DNA from: Desulforamulus hydrothermalis Lam5 = DSM 18033
Lineage (GTDB): Bacteria > Bacillota > Desulfotomaculia > Desulfotomaculales > Desulfotomaculaceae
NCBI RefSeq assembly: GCF_000315365.1
Contig: NZ_CAOS01000013.1
Span: 62,001-126,000 of the forward strand
Direction of reading: 5' to 3'
Length of the DNA stretch: 64,000 nt
The stretch's first letter is position 1. Every line of letters starts with the position of its first letter. The position numbers were made by a program, and so were the translations under genes. A model generated the notes under the pieces. It saw only the letters and a list, made by a program, of their open reading frames with translations. It made no database searches and was not told the origin of the DNA. Shown in pieces: positions 16,623-25,527 of the stretch.

Positions 16623-18521
16623 ATGACGCATCGTTTAAAAATCACCGACACGACCCTGCGGGACGGGCACCAGAGTTTGTGGGCTACCCGGATGGCTACC
16701 GAAGATATGCTGCCGATTCTGGAAAAGCTGGATCAAATGGGGTATCACTCCCTGGAGGTTTGGGGCGGCGCCACCTTTGATGTTTGCCTGCGTTTTCTGA
16801 ACGAAGACCCCTGGGAACGTCTCCGGTTGATTAAAAAACATGTTAAAAATACCCCTCTGCAGATGCTGCTCCGGGGGCAGTCCCTGCTGGGCTATACGCA
16901 CTACCCCGATGATATTTTGGAAGCCTTCATTCATAAAACCGTAGAAAACGGTATGGATATCATCAGAATCTTTGATGCTTTAAATGATATCCGCAATATG
17001 GAAAAGGCCCTGCAGGTTACCAAGCGAGCCGGAGCCCATGCACAGGCGACGGTGGTTTATACCGTCAGCCCGGTGCACACTATCCAGCATTATTTGGAGA
17101 CCGCCCTGCGTTTAGAAGAAATGGGGGCTGATTCCATTTGCATCAAAGATATGGCCGGCCTGCTGGCGCCCTTTAAAGCCTATGAACTGGTTAAATTGTT
17201 TAAAGCTCATTTGAGTGTTCCGGTACAGCTGCACTGCCACTATATCGGCGGTATGGCGGTGGGGGCTTATTTGAAAGCGGCCGAGGCGGGTGTGGACGTG
17301 GTGGACACCGCCTCGGTGCCGATGGCCTTCGGCGCCTCGCAGCCACCTGTGGAGACGGTGGTCCGGGCCCTCAAGGGAACCCCCTATGATACAGGTTTAA
17401 GTATTAAAGCCTTGTTTGAAGTAGCCCAGTATTTTGAAGACCTGCGCAAAGAATTAGGGCAGCAGCGGGGAGTAACCCGCATTAGTGATATGCGGGTATT
17501 TGAACACCAGGTGCCGGGGGGTATGATTTCTAACCTGGTGTCCCAACTGGAAGAACAAAAAGCACTGCACCGGCTGGACGAAGTGCTGGAGGAGATCCCC
17601 CGGGTGCGGGAGGAACTGGGTTTTCCGCCTCTGGTGACGCCCACCAGCCAGATTGTGGGTACCCAGGCCGTCTTAAACGTCCTCACCGGCCAGCGGTACA
17701 AATTGATTCCCGGGGAAGTAAAGCTGTATGTCCAGGGCTATTACGGACGACCGCCGGCTACCATTGACCCGGCCATCAGTCGCAAAGTACTGGGAGATAA
17801 GGAACCCATCACCTGTCGCCCGGCGGACTTGTTGGAACCAAAAATGGATAAACTAAGAGAAGAAATAAAAGATTTGGCCATTAGCCAGGAAGATGTGCTG
17901 ACTTACGCCATGTTTCCCCAGGTGGCCCGCAAGTTTTTTGAAGCCCGGCGCCGGGGCGAAACCGGTCCCCGGCGGAAGGCGGCATCATACAAAGCGGGGT
18001 CACCGGCCGATGCTAGTGGCAACAAGCGTACCAAGGAGGCCAAAAACGTGAACCTTAATGAATTAAAAGAACTGATTAAGGTGCTTGACCAAACGGATAT
18101 TACAGAAATAGATTTGGAAAGTGACGGGGTAAAAGTGTCCATCCGCAAGGGAGGTAAAATGGCAGCCGCTGTAACTGCGGCGGCAGCACCTTTGGCGGAA
18201 GTGCCGGCGGCAGAGACGGCCAAAACTCCCGAGGCTGTTCCGGCAGCCCCGGCAGCCCCGGCGGCTCCGGCGGCCGAGGACCTGGTAGCGGTTACGGCGC
18301 CTATGGTGGGAACCTTTTACCGGTCCCCGGCACCGGATGCCGATCCCTTTGTCAAGGTGGGGGATGTCGTGCAGACCGGCCAGACCCTGTGCATTATTGA
18401 AGCCATGAAGTTAATGAACGAAATTGAAGCGGAGACAGCCGGTGAGATTGTGGAAATCCTGGTGGAAAACGGCCAGCCGGTAGAATACGGACAAAAATTG
18501 TTTTTGATCAAAAAGAAGTAG
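16623..18521 (+). CDS. pycB: Carboxyltransferase (pyruvate carboxylase subunit B / OadA type) fused to biotin carrier AccB
   Basis: The first part (about 1-465) is a carboxyltransferase barrel with [11 protein letters not shown], the C-I-K-D-M-A-G-L lysine that binds the carboxyl group, a metal-site L-H-C-H, and the conserved PYC C-terminal region. After a basic linker, residues 476-632 form a full AccB protein: the N-terminal [11 protein letters not shown] start, an Ala-Pro-rich linker, and a biotinyl domain with E-A-M-K-L-M. No sodium-pump subunits (OadB/OadG) are present and accC follows, so pyruvate carboxylation to oxaloacetate is more likely than decarboxylation (inference). ATG 16623 follows GGGGGGAGG. 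Inside the frame, at 18033-18050, sits a complete ribosome site and GTG for AccB alone. Confidence 0.9.
   Translation: MTHRLKITDTTLRDGHQSLWATRMATEDMLPILEKLDQMGYHSLEVWGGATFDVCLRFLNEDPWERLRLIKKHVKNTPLQMLLRGQSLLGYTHYPDDILEAFIHKTVENGMDIIRIFDALNDIRNMEKALQVTKRAGAHAQATVVYTVSPVHTIQHYLETALRLEEMGADSICIKDMAGLLAPFKAYELVKLFKAHLSVPVQLHCHYIGGMAVGAYLKAAEAGVDVVDTASVPMAFGASQPPVETVVRALKGTPYDTGLSIKALFEVAQYFEDLRKELGQQRGVTRISDMRVFEHQVPGGMISNLVSQLEEQKALHRLDEVLEEIPRVREELGFPPLVTPTSQIVGTQAVLNVLTGQRYKLIPGEVKLYVQGYYGRPPATIDPAISRKVLGDKEPITCRPADLLEPKMDKLREEIKDLAISQEDVLTYAMFPQVARKFFEARRRGETGPRRKAASYKAGSPADASGNKRTKEAKNVNLNELKELIKVLDQTDITEIDLESDGVKVSIRKGGKMAAAVTAAAAPLAEVPAAETAKTPEAVPAAPAAPAAPAAEDLVAVTAPMVGTFYRSPAPDADPFVKVGDVVQTGQTLCIIEAMKLMNEIEAETAGEIVEILVENGQPVEYGQKLFLIKKK
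18033..18050 (+). promoter_or_regulatory. Internal ribosome site and GTG start for a free AccB
   Basis: AAGGAGG (18033-18039) is followed after 8 bases by GTG (18048-18050), in frame with the fusion. Translation from here gives a 157-residue protein that begins exactly where stand-alone AccB proteins begin and ends at 18521. Confidence 0.6.
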
Positions 18522-18530
18522 GGAGAGCGC

Positions 18531-19880
18531 ATGTTTAAAAAAATACTGATTGCCAACCGGGGCGAGATTGCCCTGAGAATTATTCGGGCCTGTCAGGAAT
18601 TAAACATTAAGACTGTGGTGGTATATTCAGAGGCGGACAGGGACAGCTTGCCGGTCCGCCTGGCTGACGAGGCTTATTGTATCGGGCCGGCCCCCTCGGG
18701 CAAAAGCTACTTAAATATTGCCAATATTATCAGTGCTGCCGAAGTTTCCGGGGCGGATGCCATCCACCCCGGTTACGGGTTCCTGGCTGAAAACTCACAA
18801 TTTGCCATGATCTGCGAGGATTGCGGCATCACCTTTATTGGCCCCTCCCCCCATGCCATTGAATACATGGGCAACAAGGCGCTGGCCCGCCAGACCATGA
18901 TTGAGGCCGGAGTGCCGGTGGTGCCGGGATCTGAAGGGGCGGTAAAAAGCGACGAGGAAGCGCTTGCCATTGCCAGGGAAATCGGCTATCCGGTATTAAT
19001 TAAGGCTTCCGCCGGCGGCGGCGGCCGCGGCATGCGGGTGGCCCACAGCGAGGAGGATTTACTGAAGGCCATCAGCACTGCCCGCAACGAAGCCCAGGCA
19101 GCCTTTGGCAACGGGGATGTCTATTTAGAGAAATATGTTGAACAGCCTCGACACATTGAAATTCAAGTGCTGGGGGACAAGGAAGGTAACCTGGTTTACC
19201 TGGCGGAGCGGGATTGCTCAGTGCAGCGCCGTAACCAGAAGGTTATCGAAGAAGCCCCTTCCGTGGCGTTGAGTCCTTCCCTGCGCCGCAAGATGGGCGA
19301 AGCAGCCATTAAAGCAGCCAAAGCAGTTGGTTATTACAATGCGGGTACCGTTGAGTTTTTGCTGGACAAACACAACAAATTTTATTTTATTGAAATGAAT
19401 ACACGTATTCAGGTGGAGCACCCGGTTACCGAACTAATTACCGGCATTGATTTGATAAAAGAACAAATTCGCATTGCCGCCGGGGAGCCCCTGGGTTATG
19501 GTCAAAATGATGTGCGCATTGACGGGTGGGCCATTGAGTGCCGGATTAATGCGGAAGACCCTGATAAAAATTTCATGCCCCATCCCGGCACTATTCAGTT
19601 ATATCACCCGCCCGGCGGCCCCTGGGTAAGGGTGGACAGCGCTGCTTACACAGGGTATGTTATCCCGCCTTATTATGATTCGATGATTGGCAAGTTAATT
19701 GTCTGGGGTAGGGATCGTGAGGAGGCCATCCGGAGGATGCAGAGGGCCTTGGATGAATTTGTGGTCGAAGGAATTCCTACCACCATTCCCTTTCATAAAA
19801 AGGTACTTAACAATGCCTTTTTCCGCCGGGGTGAGGTTTATACCAACTTTATCCAACGTCGAATTTTGCCTGAACCCTAG
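18531..19880 (+). CDS. accC: Biotin carboxylase (AccC / PycA type)
   Basis: This 449-residue ATP-grasp enzyme carboxylates biotin on the carrier protein. It shows the N-terminal I-A-N-R-G-E-I-A, the glycine-rich [11 protein letters not shown] loop, E[11 protein letters not shown], and the catalytic [14 protein letters not shown]. Pairing with the fused carboxyltransferase/carrier upstream makes a two-gene pyruvate carboxylase likely. It could also serve acetyl-CoA carboxylase if free AccB is made. The spacing to the previous stop is 9 bases. Confidence 0.94.
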   Translation: MFKKILIANRGEIALRIIRACQELNIKTVVVYSEADRDSLPVRLADEAYCIGPAPSGKSYLNIANIISAAEVSGADAIHPGYGFLAENSQFAMICEDCGITFIGPSPHAIEYMGNKALARQTMIEAGVPVVPGSEGAVKSDEEALAIAREIGYPVLIKASAGGGGRGMRVAHSEEDLLKAISTARNEAQAAFGNGDVYLEKYVEQPRHIEIQVLGDKEGNLVYLAERDCSVQRRNQKVIEEAPSVALSPSLRRKMGEAAIKAAKAVGYYNAGTVEFLLDKHNKFYFIEMNTRIQVEHPVTELITGIDLIKEQIRIAAGEPLGYGQNDVRIDGWAIECRINAEDPDKNFMPHPGTIQLYHPPGGPWVRVDSAAYTGYVIPPYYDSMIGKLIVWGRDREEAIRRMQRALDEFVVEGIPTTIPFHKKVLNNAFFRRGEVYTNFIQRRILPEP

Positions 19881-19885
19881 CATGG

Positions 19886-19915
19886 TTGCTGTGTGTTACC
19901 AGAATATGTTATAAT
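19886..19915 (+). promoter_or_regulatory. Sigma-A type promoter of the Asp23/amaP/nusB group
   Basis: TTGCTG (19886-19891) and TATAAT (19910-19915) are separated by 18 bases. They lie 32 bases upstream of the Asp23 start. Confidence 0.6.
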
Positions 19916-19946
19916 GCACTTGGAAGTGGATTAACGGAGGTGTAAC

Positions 19947-20360
19947 ATGGCAGATAATAAACGTGATATTGTAGTGATGACTCCCCAGGAGGGTTTGGGC
20001 GGTATCCGCATCGCGGATGATGTGGTTGGTGTAATAGCCGGCATGGCGGCCACCGAGGTGCCCGGTGTGGCAGGCATGAGCGGCGGTATCGGCGGCGGTA
20101 TTGCCGAAATGTTAGGCCGCAAAAACCTGTCCAAGGGCGTTAAGGTAGAAGTGGGCGAAAAAGAAGCCGCTGTGGATCTGTTTGTGATTGTGGAATACGG
20201 CGTGCGCATTCCGGATGTGGCAACGCAGATTCAAATGAATGTAAAGCGTGCCATTGAAGGCATGACCGGCCTTTCGGTGGTGGAAGTCAATGTCCATGTG
20301 CAGGGAGTAGCCTTTGCCAGCTCTGACAATAAGGAAGAAGAACCCCAGCGAGTAAGGTAA
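19947..20360 (+). CDS. Asp23/Gls24 family envelope stress protein
   Basis: This 137-residue protein has the Asp23 core (I-A-D-D-V-V-x-V-I-A-G-M-A-A-x-E-V-P-G-V, then G-V-x-V-E-V-G-E-x-E-A-A-V-D, and I-Q-x-N-V-K). Family members polymerise under the membrane and are tethered by AmaP, the product of the next gene. A Gly-rich stretch (44-52) sits between the first helix and strand. ATG follows GGAGGTG. The cluster Asp23-AmaP-DUF2273-NusB after accC is a conserved Firmicute arrangement. Confidence 0.93.
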   Translation: MADNKRDIVVMTPQEGLGGIRIADDVVGVIAGMAATEVPGVAGMSGGIGGGIAEMLGRKNLSKGVKVEVGEKEAAVDLFVIVEYGVRIPDVATQIQMNVKRAIEGMTGLSVVEVNVHVQGVAFASSDNKEEEPQRVR

Positions 20361-20385
20361 GCCAAGTTAACAGCAATGACAAATT

Positions 20386-20416
20386 CGGAACCAATGCTGC
20401 GTTGGTTCCGCATTTT
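20386..20416 (+). terminator. Probable (partial) terminator
   Basis: The perfect 9-bp stem CGGAACCAA/TTGGTTCCG is followed by CATTTT. It sits between the Asp23 gene and amaP and may lower expression of the downstream genes relative to Asp23. Confidence 0.6.
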
Positions 20417-20460
20417 ATATGTATAAGTTATGTTTGTATTATCCCATAAGGGAGGGGAAT

Positions 20461-21000
20461 ATGGTGAGCCCCTTTGATCGAGGTTTGCTTTTTCTTTATA
20501 CTCTGGTAATGACGTTCTTTTGTGCCGTGTTACTGCTTATTGTCACCGGCTGGTGGCAGCAGCCCCTATACTTTCTATGGCAGAGCGGCTATGCTTATGA
20601 ACTGCAGATTTATCTGGCGGCTTTGCTGGGGTTGCTGCTGCTGGTGGGAGTGCGGCTTTTCTGGGTTGCCCTGGTTCGCCGGGAGTCCGGCAAAGCGGTG
20701 GTGCACGACTATATGCTGGGCCAGGTGCGTATCTCTTTGCAAGCTGTTGAAAACCTGGTTAAAAAAGCAGTTTATCAAATTGCCGGCGTTAAAGATGTGA
20801 AACCCCGGGTAACCCAAACCCCGGGCGGTATGGGGCTGCATATCAGAGCCATCGTGGCTCCGGATATCAGCATTCCTGAGGTCAGCCGCCAAATCCAGCA
20901 CAGGGTGCAGGAGTATCTTGCCCAAACCACCGGCATTACCGTAAACGATATCAAGGTTATAGTTGAAAATATTTCCACTACCCGCCCCCGGGTTGAGTAG
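20461..21000 (+). CDS. amaP: Alkaline shock response membrane anchor protein AmaP
   Basis: This 179-residue protein has two N-terminal membrane helices (about 8-30 and 46-68) and a C-terminal Asp23-like soluble domain. It anchors the Asp23 layer to the membrane. ATG 20461 is preferred because GGGAGGGG lies just upstream; the longer reading frame has no ribosome site. Confidence 0.9.
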   Translation: MVSPFDRGLLFLYTLVMTFFCAVLLLIVTGWWQQPLYFLWQSGYAYELQIYLAALLGLLLLVGVRLFWVALVRRESGKAVVHDYMLGQVRISLQAVENLVKKAVYQIAGVKDVKPRVTQTPGGMGLHIRAIVAPDISIPEVSRQIQHRVQEYLAQTTGITVNDIKVIVENISTTRPRVE

Positions 21001-21022
21001 GCCCTTTGGAGGGGAGGTTACT

Positions 21023-21244
21023 ATGATTTATAAATTAATCCAGGATATTTTGGAAAACCACCGGGGAAAAGCCGTCGGCATTTTCTTGGGGCTTGTTTTC
21101 GGCTGGTTTGCCATCAACTATGGTTTTTTTAAGGCGCTTTTTGTCGCTTTCTGCGTCACGCTTGGTTATTATGTGGGCAAAGGGGTGGACGAAAGGTTCG
21201 ATTTTCGCGGGGCCTTTGACCGGCTGTTTCGGGACCGCTGGTAG
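21023..21244 (+). CDS. DUF2273 small membrane protein
   Basis: This 73-residue protein has two membrane helices and the DUF2273 pattern (H-R-G-K-x-x-G-x-x-x-G-L-x-F-G and G-Y-Y-V-G-K). It is a regular partner of Asp23 and AmaP. Its role is unknown, probably in the same envelope-stress complex. GGGGAGG precedes the ATG. Confidence 0.9.
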   Translation: MIYKLIQDILENHRGKAVGIFLGLVFGWFAINYGFFKALFVAFCVTLGYYVGKGVDERFDFRGAFDRLFRDRW

Positions 21245-21327
21245 CAGGCTGCGGTTAGTGTTTATGCAAATAAGTTGCACGGGAAAAACTAGACACAATA
21301 TCATTGACTTTCAGAGGAGGTCCTAAC

Positions 21328-21726
21328 TTGGGTAGAAGGCAAGCCAGGGAAACTGCGCTGCAGGCTTTATTTCAAATTGATGTAGGAAAAATCGAGCCTG
21401 ATTTTGCTATCCACAATACGGCCAGGGAGTTTGGCAGCGGTCCTGAAGAATTAGCGTTTGCCCAACAATTAGTTAAGGGTACCCTGGAGCATATGCAGGA
21501 AATAGACGAGCTGATCAGCCAGGTCAGCAAAGACTGGCAGCTTAACCGGATGGCCAATGTGGACCGCAATATTATTCGTTTGGCCCTGTATGAAATGAAG
21601 TTCCGGGATGATATACCTGCCAGCGTGTCGGTTAACGAAGCAGTGGAATTGGCCAAAATTTTTGGCGGGGCGGATTCCGGCCGGTTTGTTAACGGCATCT
21701 TAGGGAAATTTGTGTCTGTTGAATAA
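21328..21726 (+). CDS. nusB: Transcription antitermination factor NusB
   Basis: This 132-residue all-helical protein binds boxA RNA with S10 (NusE) and supports rRNA antitermination. It has the N-terminal R-R-Q-A-R-E-x-A-L-Q-A-L-F-Q motif and the C-terminal [10 protein letters not shown]-x-F-G-x-x-x-S-x-x-F-V-N-G-I-L motif. TTG 21328 lies 7 bases after AGAGGAGG. Confidence 0.96.
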   Translation: MGRRQARETALQALFQIDVGKIEPDFAIHNTAREFGSGPEELAFAQQLVKGTLEHMQEIDELISQVSKDWQLNRMANVDRNIIRLALYEMKFRDDIPASVSVNEAVELAKIFGGADSGRFVNGILGKFVSVE

Positions 21727-21872
21727 ACCGGTGGGCAGGTTTTATTACTTAAATACATAATATTCTTTAATCATCAGTTAAATGGCGAAGCGTAGTTTTG
21801 GCCCGGCCAGGCTGCCTGCGCGCATTTTTATATATTATGCACTGTGCAATACCGGAGAGGAGGCAACCGGGG

Positions 21873-22724
21873 ATGTATCAGATTGTGTCTAAAAAAACTC
21901 TGGCACCGGCTATTCACGAGTATGAAATCCTGGCACCCAAGGTAGCCAAAAAAGCCAGAGCAGGTCAATTTGTTATTTTAAGGGTTGATGAGGACGGGGA
22001 GAGAATTCCCCTTACCATCGCCGACTATAACCGGGAGGCAGGTACCATTACCGTCGTATTTGCCGAGGCGGGCTATTCCACCGGAAAACTGGGCAAATTA
22101 GAGGCCGGTGACGCCGTGCAGGACTTTGTGGGGCCGCTGGGCGTTCCTTCCCATGTGGACAAGTTTGGCAAAGTAGTTATGGTTGCCGGCGGGGTCGGGG
22201 TGGCACCGGTTTTTCCGATTGCCAGGGCCATGAAGGCGGCCGGCAACCATGTGGTGGGCATTATGGGTGCCCGCAGCAAAGACCTGATTTTCTGGGAACA
22301 GCGCATGCAAGAAGTTTGTCACCAATTGCTGGTTACTACCGACGATGGTTCCTATGTACGCAAGGGCTTTGTGACTGATGTACTGCGGCAATATATAGAA
22401 GAAGCAGGCCGGCCTGATCTGGTTATGGCCATCGGGCCGTTGCCCATGATGCGGGCGGTGGCAGACCTGACCAGAGAATACGGCATTAAAACCATGGTTA
22501 GCTTAAACTCTATTATGGTGGATGGCACCGGCATGTGCGGTGCTTGCCGGGTTACGGTGGGCGGCGAAACCAAGTTTGTCTGTGTGGATGGGCCCGAATT
22601 CGACGGTCACTTAGTTGATTTTGCGGAACAGTTAATGCGCTCTCGCAAATATAAGGCCGAGGAACAGCTTGCCCTTAACCGGGCCGGTTGCGGCTGTGGC
22701 GGAGGAGGTAAATGCCATGGCTAA
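21873..22724 (+). CDS. NADH-dependent ferredoxin:NADP+ oxidoreductase (Nfn), FAD/[2Fe-2S] subunit
   Basis: This is the small subunit (283 residues) of the electron-bifurcating transhydrogenase NfnAB, which couples NADPH, NADH and ferredoxin pools in anaerobes. An FAD-binding beta-barrel (1-95) is followed by an NAD-binding Rossmann domain (G-G-V-G-V-A-P). A Cys motif near the C-terminus (M-C-G-A-C-R, then F-V-C-V-D-G-P-E-F-D) binds [2Fe-2S]. The last residues are Cys/Gly-rich. ATG 21873 follows GAGAGGAGG. The stop overlaps the next gene by 8 bases. Confidence 0.93.
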   Translation: MYQIVSKKTLAPAIHEYEILAPKVAKKARAGQFVILRVDEDGERIPLTIADYNREAGTITVVFAEAGYSTGKLGKLEAGDAVQDFVGPLGVPSHVDKFGKVVMVAGGVGVAPVFPIARAMKAAGNHVVGIMGARSKDLIFWEQRMQEVCHQLLVTTDDGSYVRKGFVTDVLRQYIEEAGRPDLVMAIGPLPMMRAVADLTREYGIKTMVSLNSIMVDGTGMCGACRVTVGGETKFVCVDGPEFDGHLVDFAEQLMRSRKYKAEEQLALNRAGCGCGGGGKCHG

Positions 22725-24123
22725 GCAAATTATTCCCCAAAAGCATGCCATGCCCCAGCAAGACCCGCTGGTACGGTCGAAAAACTTTGCCGAAGTGGCT
22801 TTGGGATACGATGAAGAACTGGCAGTGGCAGAAGCAGAGCGCTGCCTGAATTGCAAGAAACCTTTGTGCAAACAGGGCTGTCCGGTGGGAGTTGATATTC
22901 CGGAATTTATTGCGCTGGTGAAAGAAAGGAAGTTTGCCGAAGCAGCCAGGGTTATTAAGCGCACCAACGCCCTGCCGGCCGTTTGCGGCCGGGTGTGCCC
23001 CCAGGAACACCAGTGCGAAAAATACTGTGTAGTGGGCAAGAAACACGAGCCGGTGGCCATCGGCCGGCTGGAGCGCTTTGTGGGCGACTATGTGATGAAT
23101 ATGGAAACCGAGATAGAAAAGGCGGCGCCAACCGGTTACCAAGTGGCCATTGTGGGGTCCGGCCCGGCAGGGTTGGCCTGTGCGGCTGATTTGGCGCGCT
23201 GGGGCCACAGTGTTACCGTTTTTGAAGCGCTGCATACACCCGGCGGCGTGTTGATGTACGGTATTCCGGAATTCCGTTTGCCCAAGCGGATTGTCCAACT
23301 GGAAATTGAAAATCTAAAAAAAATGGGTGTCAAAATTGAAACCAATGCTGTTATCGGGCAAATTGCTTCGTTAGATGAATTGTTGAACGAAGAAGGTTTT
23401 GATGCTGTATTCCTGGGTACCGGTGCAGGTACGCCTTACTTTATGAATTTGCCGGGTGAAAATTTAAACGGCGTGTATTCCGCCAATGAATTTTTAACCC
23501 GTGCCAATTTGATGAAAGCTTACCGTTTCCCCCAATCGGCTACCCCCATTAAAGTGGGTAAAAAGGTGGCCGTACTGGGCGGCGGCAACGTTGCGATGGA
23601 TGCTGCCCGTACTGCCCTACGCCTGGGGGCTGAGGAAGTTTACATTGTGTATCGCCGCTCACGGGCTGAATTGCCGGCCCGTTTGGAAGAAATTGAACAT
23701 GCAGAGGAAGAAGGAGTTAAGTTTTTGTTCCTGACCAATCCCACCAGGTATATTGGCAACCAGGAGGGATGGTTAACCGGTTTGACATGCATAAAAATGG
23801 AACTGGGCGAACCTGACGCTTCCGGGCGACGCAAGCCGGTGCCCGTTGACGGCTCTGAATTCTTACTGCCGGTGGATGTTGCCATTGTAGCCATCGGCCA
23901 GGGGCCCAACCCGCTGATTACCAAAACCACGCCCGATCTGGCTACCAACCGGCGCGGCAACATCCTGGCTGACGAAACCGGTAAAACCTCTAAAGAAGGG
24001 GTATATGCCGGGGGTGATGTGGTAACCGGCGCTGCCACTGTGATTAAAGCCATGGGAGCCGGCCGGGCAGCCGCCCGGAGCATTCATGATTATCTCATGT
24101 CCAAGGGGCCGCAGAAAAACTAA
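22717..24123 (+). CDS. gltA: NADPH-dependent glutamate synthase-like Nfn large subunit (GltA-type)
   Basis: This 468-residue subunit has two [4Fe-4S] clusters and the bifurcating FAD. The N-terminal Cys-rich segment (C-L-N-C-K-K-P-L-C-K-Q-G-C-P, then C-G-R-V-C-P-x-E-x-x-C-E-x-x-C) precedes two Rossmann folds (G-S-G-P-A-G-L-A-C-A and G-G-G-N-V-A-M-D-A-A-R). It is paired with the FAD/[2Fe-2S] subunit and has no glutamate synthase large subunit nearby, so it is read as NfnB rather than GltD. ATG 22717 follows GGAGGAGG. Confidence 0.93.
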   Translation: MAKQIIPQKHAMPQQDPLVRSKNFAEVALGYDEELAVAEAERCLNCKKPLCKQGCPVGVDIPEFIALVKERKFAEAARVIKRTNALPAVCGRVCPQEHQCEKYCVVGKKHEPVAIGRLERFVGDYVMNMETEIEKAAPTGYQVAIVGSGPAGLACAADLARWGHSVTVFEALHTPGGVLMYGIPEFRLPKRIVQLEIENLKKMGVKIETNAVIGQIASLDELLNEEGFDAVFLGTGAGTPYFMNLPGENLNGVYSANEFLTRANLMKAYRFPQSATPIKVGKKVAVLGGGNVAMDAARTALRLGAEEVYIVYRRSRAELPARLEEIEHAEEEGVKFLFLTNPTRYIGNQEGWLTGLTCIKMELGEPDASGRRKPVPVDGSEFLLPVDVAIVAIGQGPNPLITKTTPDLATNRRGNILADETGKTSKEGVYAGGDVVTGAATVIKAMGAGRAAARSIHDYLMSKGPQKN

Positions 24124-24138
24124 CCAGAACGTGACCGG

Positions 24139-24169
24139 GTGTATCGCTCCTCAAGGGCGATACACTTTT
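24139..24169 (+). terminator. Rho-independent terminator
   Basis: The perfect stem GTGTATCGC/GCGATACAC is followed by TTTT. It closes the nfn operon. Confidence 0.7.
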
Positions 24170-24185
24170 AGCTTGCGAAGCTAAA

Positions 24186-24300
24186 TCAGAGTGTCGACAA
24201 AGGTTGTCAAACAAGTTCGAGATGATTTTATGATCCCCTGCCAGCAACTTGTCGAAGCGGCGGTAACAGCACTTGATAAGCGAAAGGAGCCACTGGGATA
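24186..24300 (+). repeat. Half copy (B) of the dispersed foldback element, leading into xseA
   Basis: The left terminal sequence TCAGAGTGTCGACAAA (24186-24201) and the left arm (GGTTGTCAAAC, TTTTATGATCCCCTGCC, ACTTGTCGAAGC, GTAACAGCACTTGATAAGCG, GGAGCCA) match copies C and E. The sequence then breaks off at about 24300. The right arm is absent. The AGGAG nearest xseA lies inside the element. Confidence 0.75.
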
Positions 24301-24304
24301 TTGT

Positions 24305-25501
24305 ATGAAGATACTTTCTGTAACCGAAGTTACCAGGTACATTAAAGATAAACTGGAAAACGACCTGCTGCTGGCTAATGTGTGGGTAAAAGGGGAGATT
24401 TCTAACCTTAAAATACACACCTCCGGCCATATGTATCTGACATTAAAAGATCGGGATGCCTGCCTGCGGGTAGTCATCTTTCGATCCCGGGCCCGTAGCT
24501 TGCCGTTCCGGCCGGCCAACGGCATGTCGGTGATTGTTCGGGGCTATATTTCGGTCTACGAGCGGGACGGCAGCTACCAGCTTTATGGCGAAAGCATGGA
24601 ACCTGACGGGTTGGGCGCCCTTTACCTGGCCTTTGAGCAACTAAAACAAAAACTGGCCGCCCAGGGGCTGTTTGACCGGGGCAGAAAACGCCCCCTCCCT
24701 AAAATACCCCGGGTGGTGGGTATTGTCACCTCCCCCAGCGGGGCAGCGGTGCAGGATATGCTGAATATTATCGGCCGCCGCTGGCCGATGGCGCAGGTTA
24801 TCCTGGCACCTGTTCTGGTGCAAGGCGAAGGAGCGCCGGCCTCCATCGCCCGGGGCATTGCCCAAATGAACGGTTTACCCGGGGTAGATGTATTGATTGT
24901 GGGCCGGGGCGGCGGTTCGCTGGAGGAACTGTGGGCCTTTAATACCGAGGAAGTGGCACTGGCCATTGCCCGCTCACAAATTCCTGTCATTTCAGCGGTG
25001 GGTCACGAAACGGATTTTACCATAGCCGATATGGTGGCCGATTTGCGTGCGCCAACACCTTCGGCAGCGGCCGAACTGGTGGTGCCCGATACCCGAGAAA
25101 TGGCACGTTACCTGCAACTGCTGGAACAACGAATAGTGAAAGGCATGACGAACGGACTGGCCCGGGCCAGGCAACGGCTGCAACAGTGTACCGAACGCCA
25201 GCCGCTGCGGCGGCCTTATTTGATTACCGGCAACCGCCAGCAAATGCTGGATGCGCTGACCGGCAGCCTGCAGCGGGCAGGCAAACTGCTGTTGGCTGAC
25301 AAAACAGCCCGGCTGGCCGGCCTGGCCGGCAAGCTGCATGTGCTAAGCCCGCTGGCTACCATGGCCCGGGGCTATAGTATTACCACCACCCGTGAGGGAA
25401 AAGTAGTAACGGATGCCGGCAGCATTGACATCGGGCAAACTGTTTTGGTATTGTTGCATCAAGGCAAATTGGCCTGCCAAGTTGAATCAAAATCAGATTA
25501 A
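24305..25501 (+). CDS. xseA: Exodeoxyribonuclease VII large subunit
   Basis: This 398-residue catalytic subunit of ExoVII degrades single-stranded DNA. The N-terminal OB fold starts at S-V-T-E-V-T-R-Y-I-K, with V-x-G-E-I-S-N. The catalytic domain has V-G-I-V-T-S-P-S-G-A-A-V-Q-D, G-R-G-G-G-S-x-E-E-L-W-x-F-N and V-G-H-E-T-D. The frame is open further upstream to 24191, but those 38 codons are encoded by a dispersed repeat, so ATG 24305 is chosen. Its nearest SD (AGGAG) lies about 15 bases away inside the repeat, so initiation may be weak. It is separated from xseB by the folate genes. Confidence 0.95.
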   Translation: MKILSVTEVTRYIKDKLENDLLLANVWVKGEISNLKIHTSGHMYLTLKDRDACLRVVIFRSRARSLPFRPANGMSVIVRGYISVYERDGSYQLYGESMEPDGLGALYLAFEQLKQKLAAQGLFDRGRKRPLPKIPRVVGIVTSPSGAAVQDMLNIIGRRWPMAQVILAPVLVQGEGAPASIARGIAQMNGLPGVDVLIVGRGGGSLEELWAFNTEEVALAIARSQIPVISAVGHETDFTIADMVADLRAPTPSAAAELVVPDTREMARYLQLLEQRIVKGMTNGLARARQRLQQCTERQPLRRPYLITGNRQQMLDALTGSLQRAGKLLLADKTARLAGLAGKLHVLSPLATMARGYSITTTREGKVVTDAGSIDIGQTVLVLLHQGKLACQVESKSD

Positions 25502-25527
25502 CAAGCTACACCAGGGAAGGAGACACC

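Noticed and set aside
16623-18521. Sodium-pumping oxaloacetate decarboxylase
   Set aside because: No OadB or OadG subunit genes are present and accC follows directly, so a two-gene carboxylase is more likely.
22717-24123. Glutamate synthase small subunit (GltD)
   Set aside because: There is no large subunit nearby and the gene overlaps the FAD/[2Fe-2S] partner, the Nfn arrangement.
24191-24304. An N-terminal extension of XseA
   Set aside because: These codons come from repeat copy B, and XseA homologues start at the ATG at 24305.
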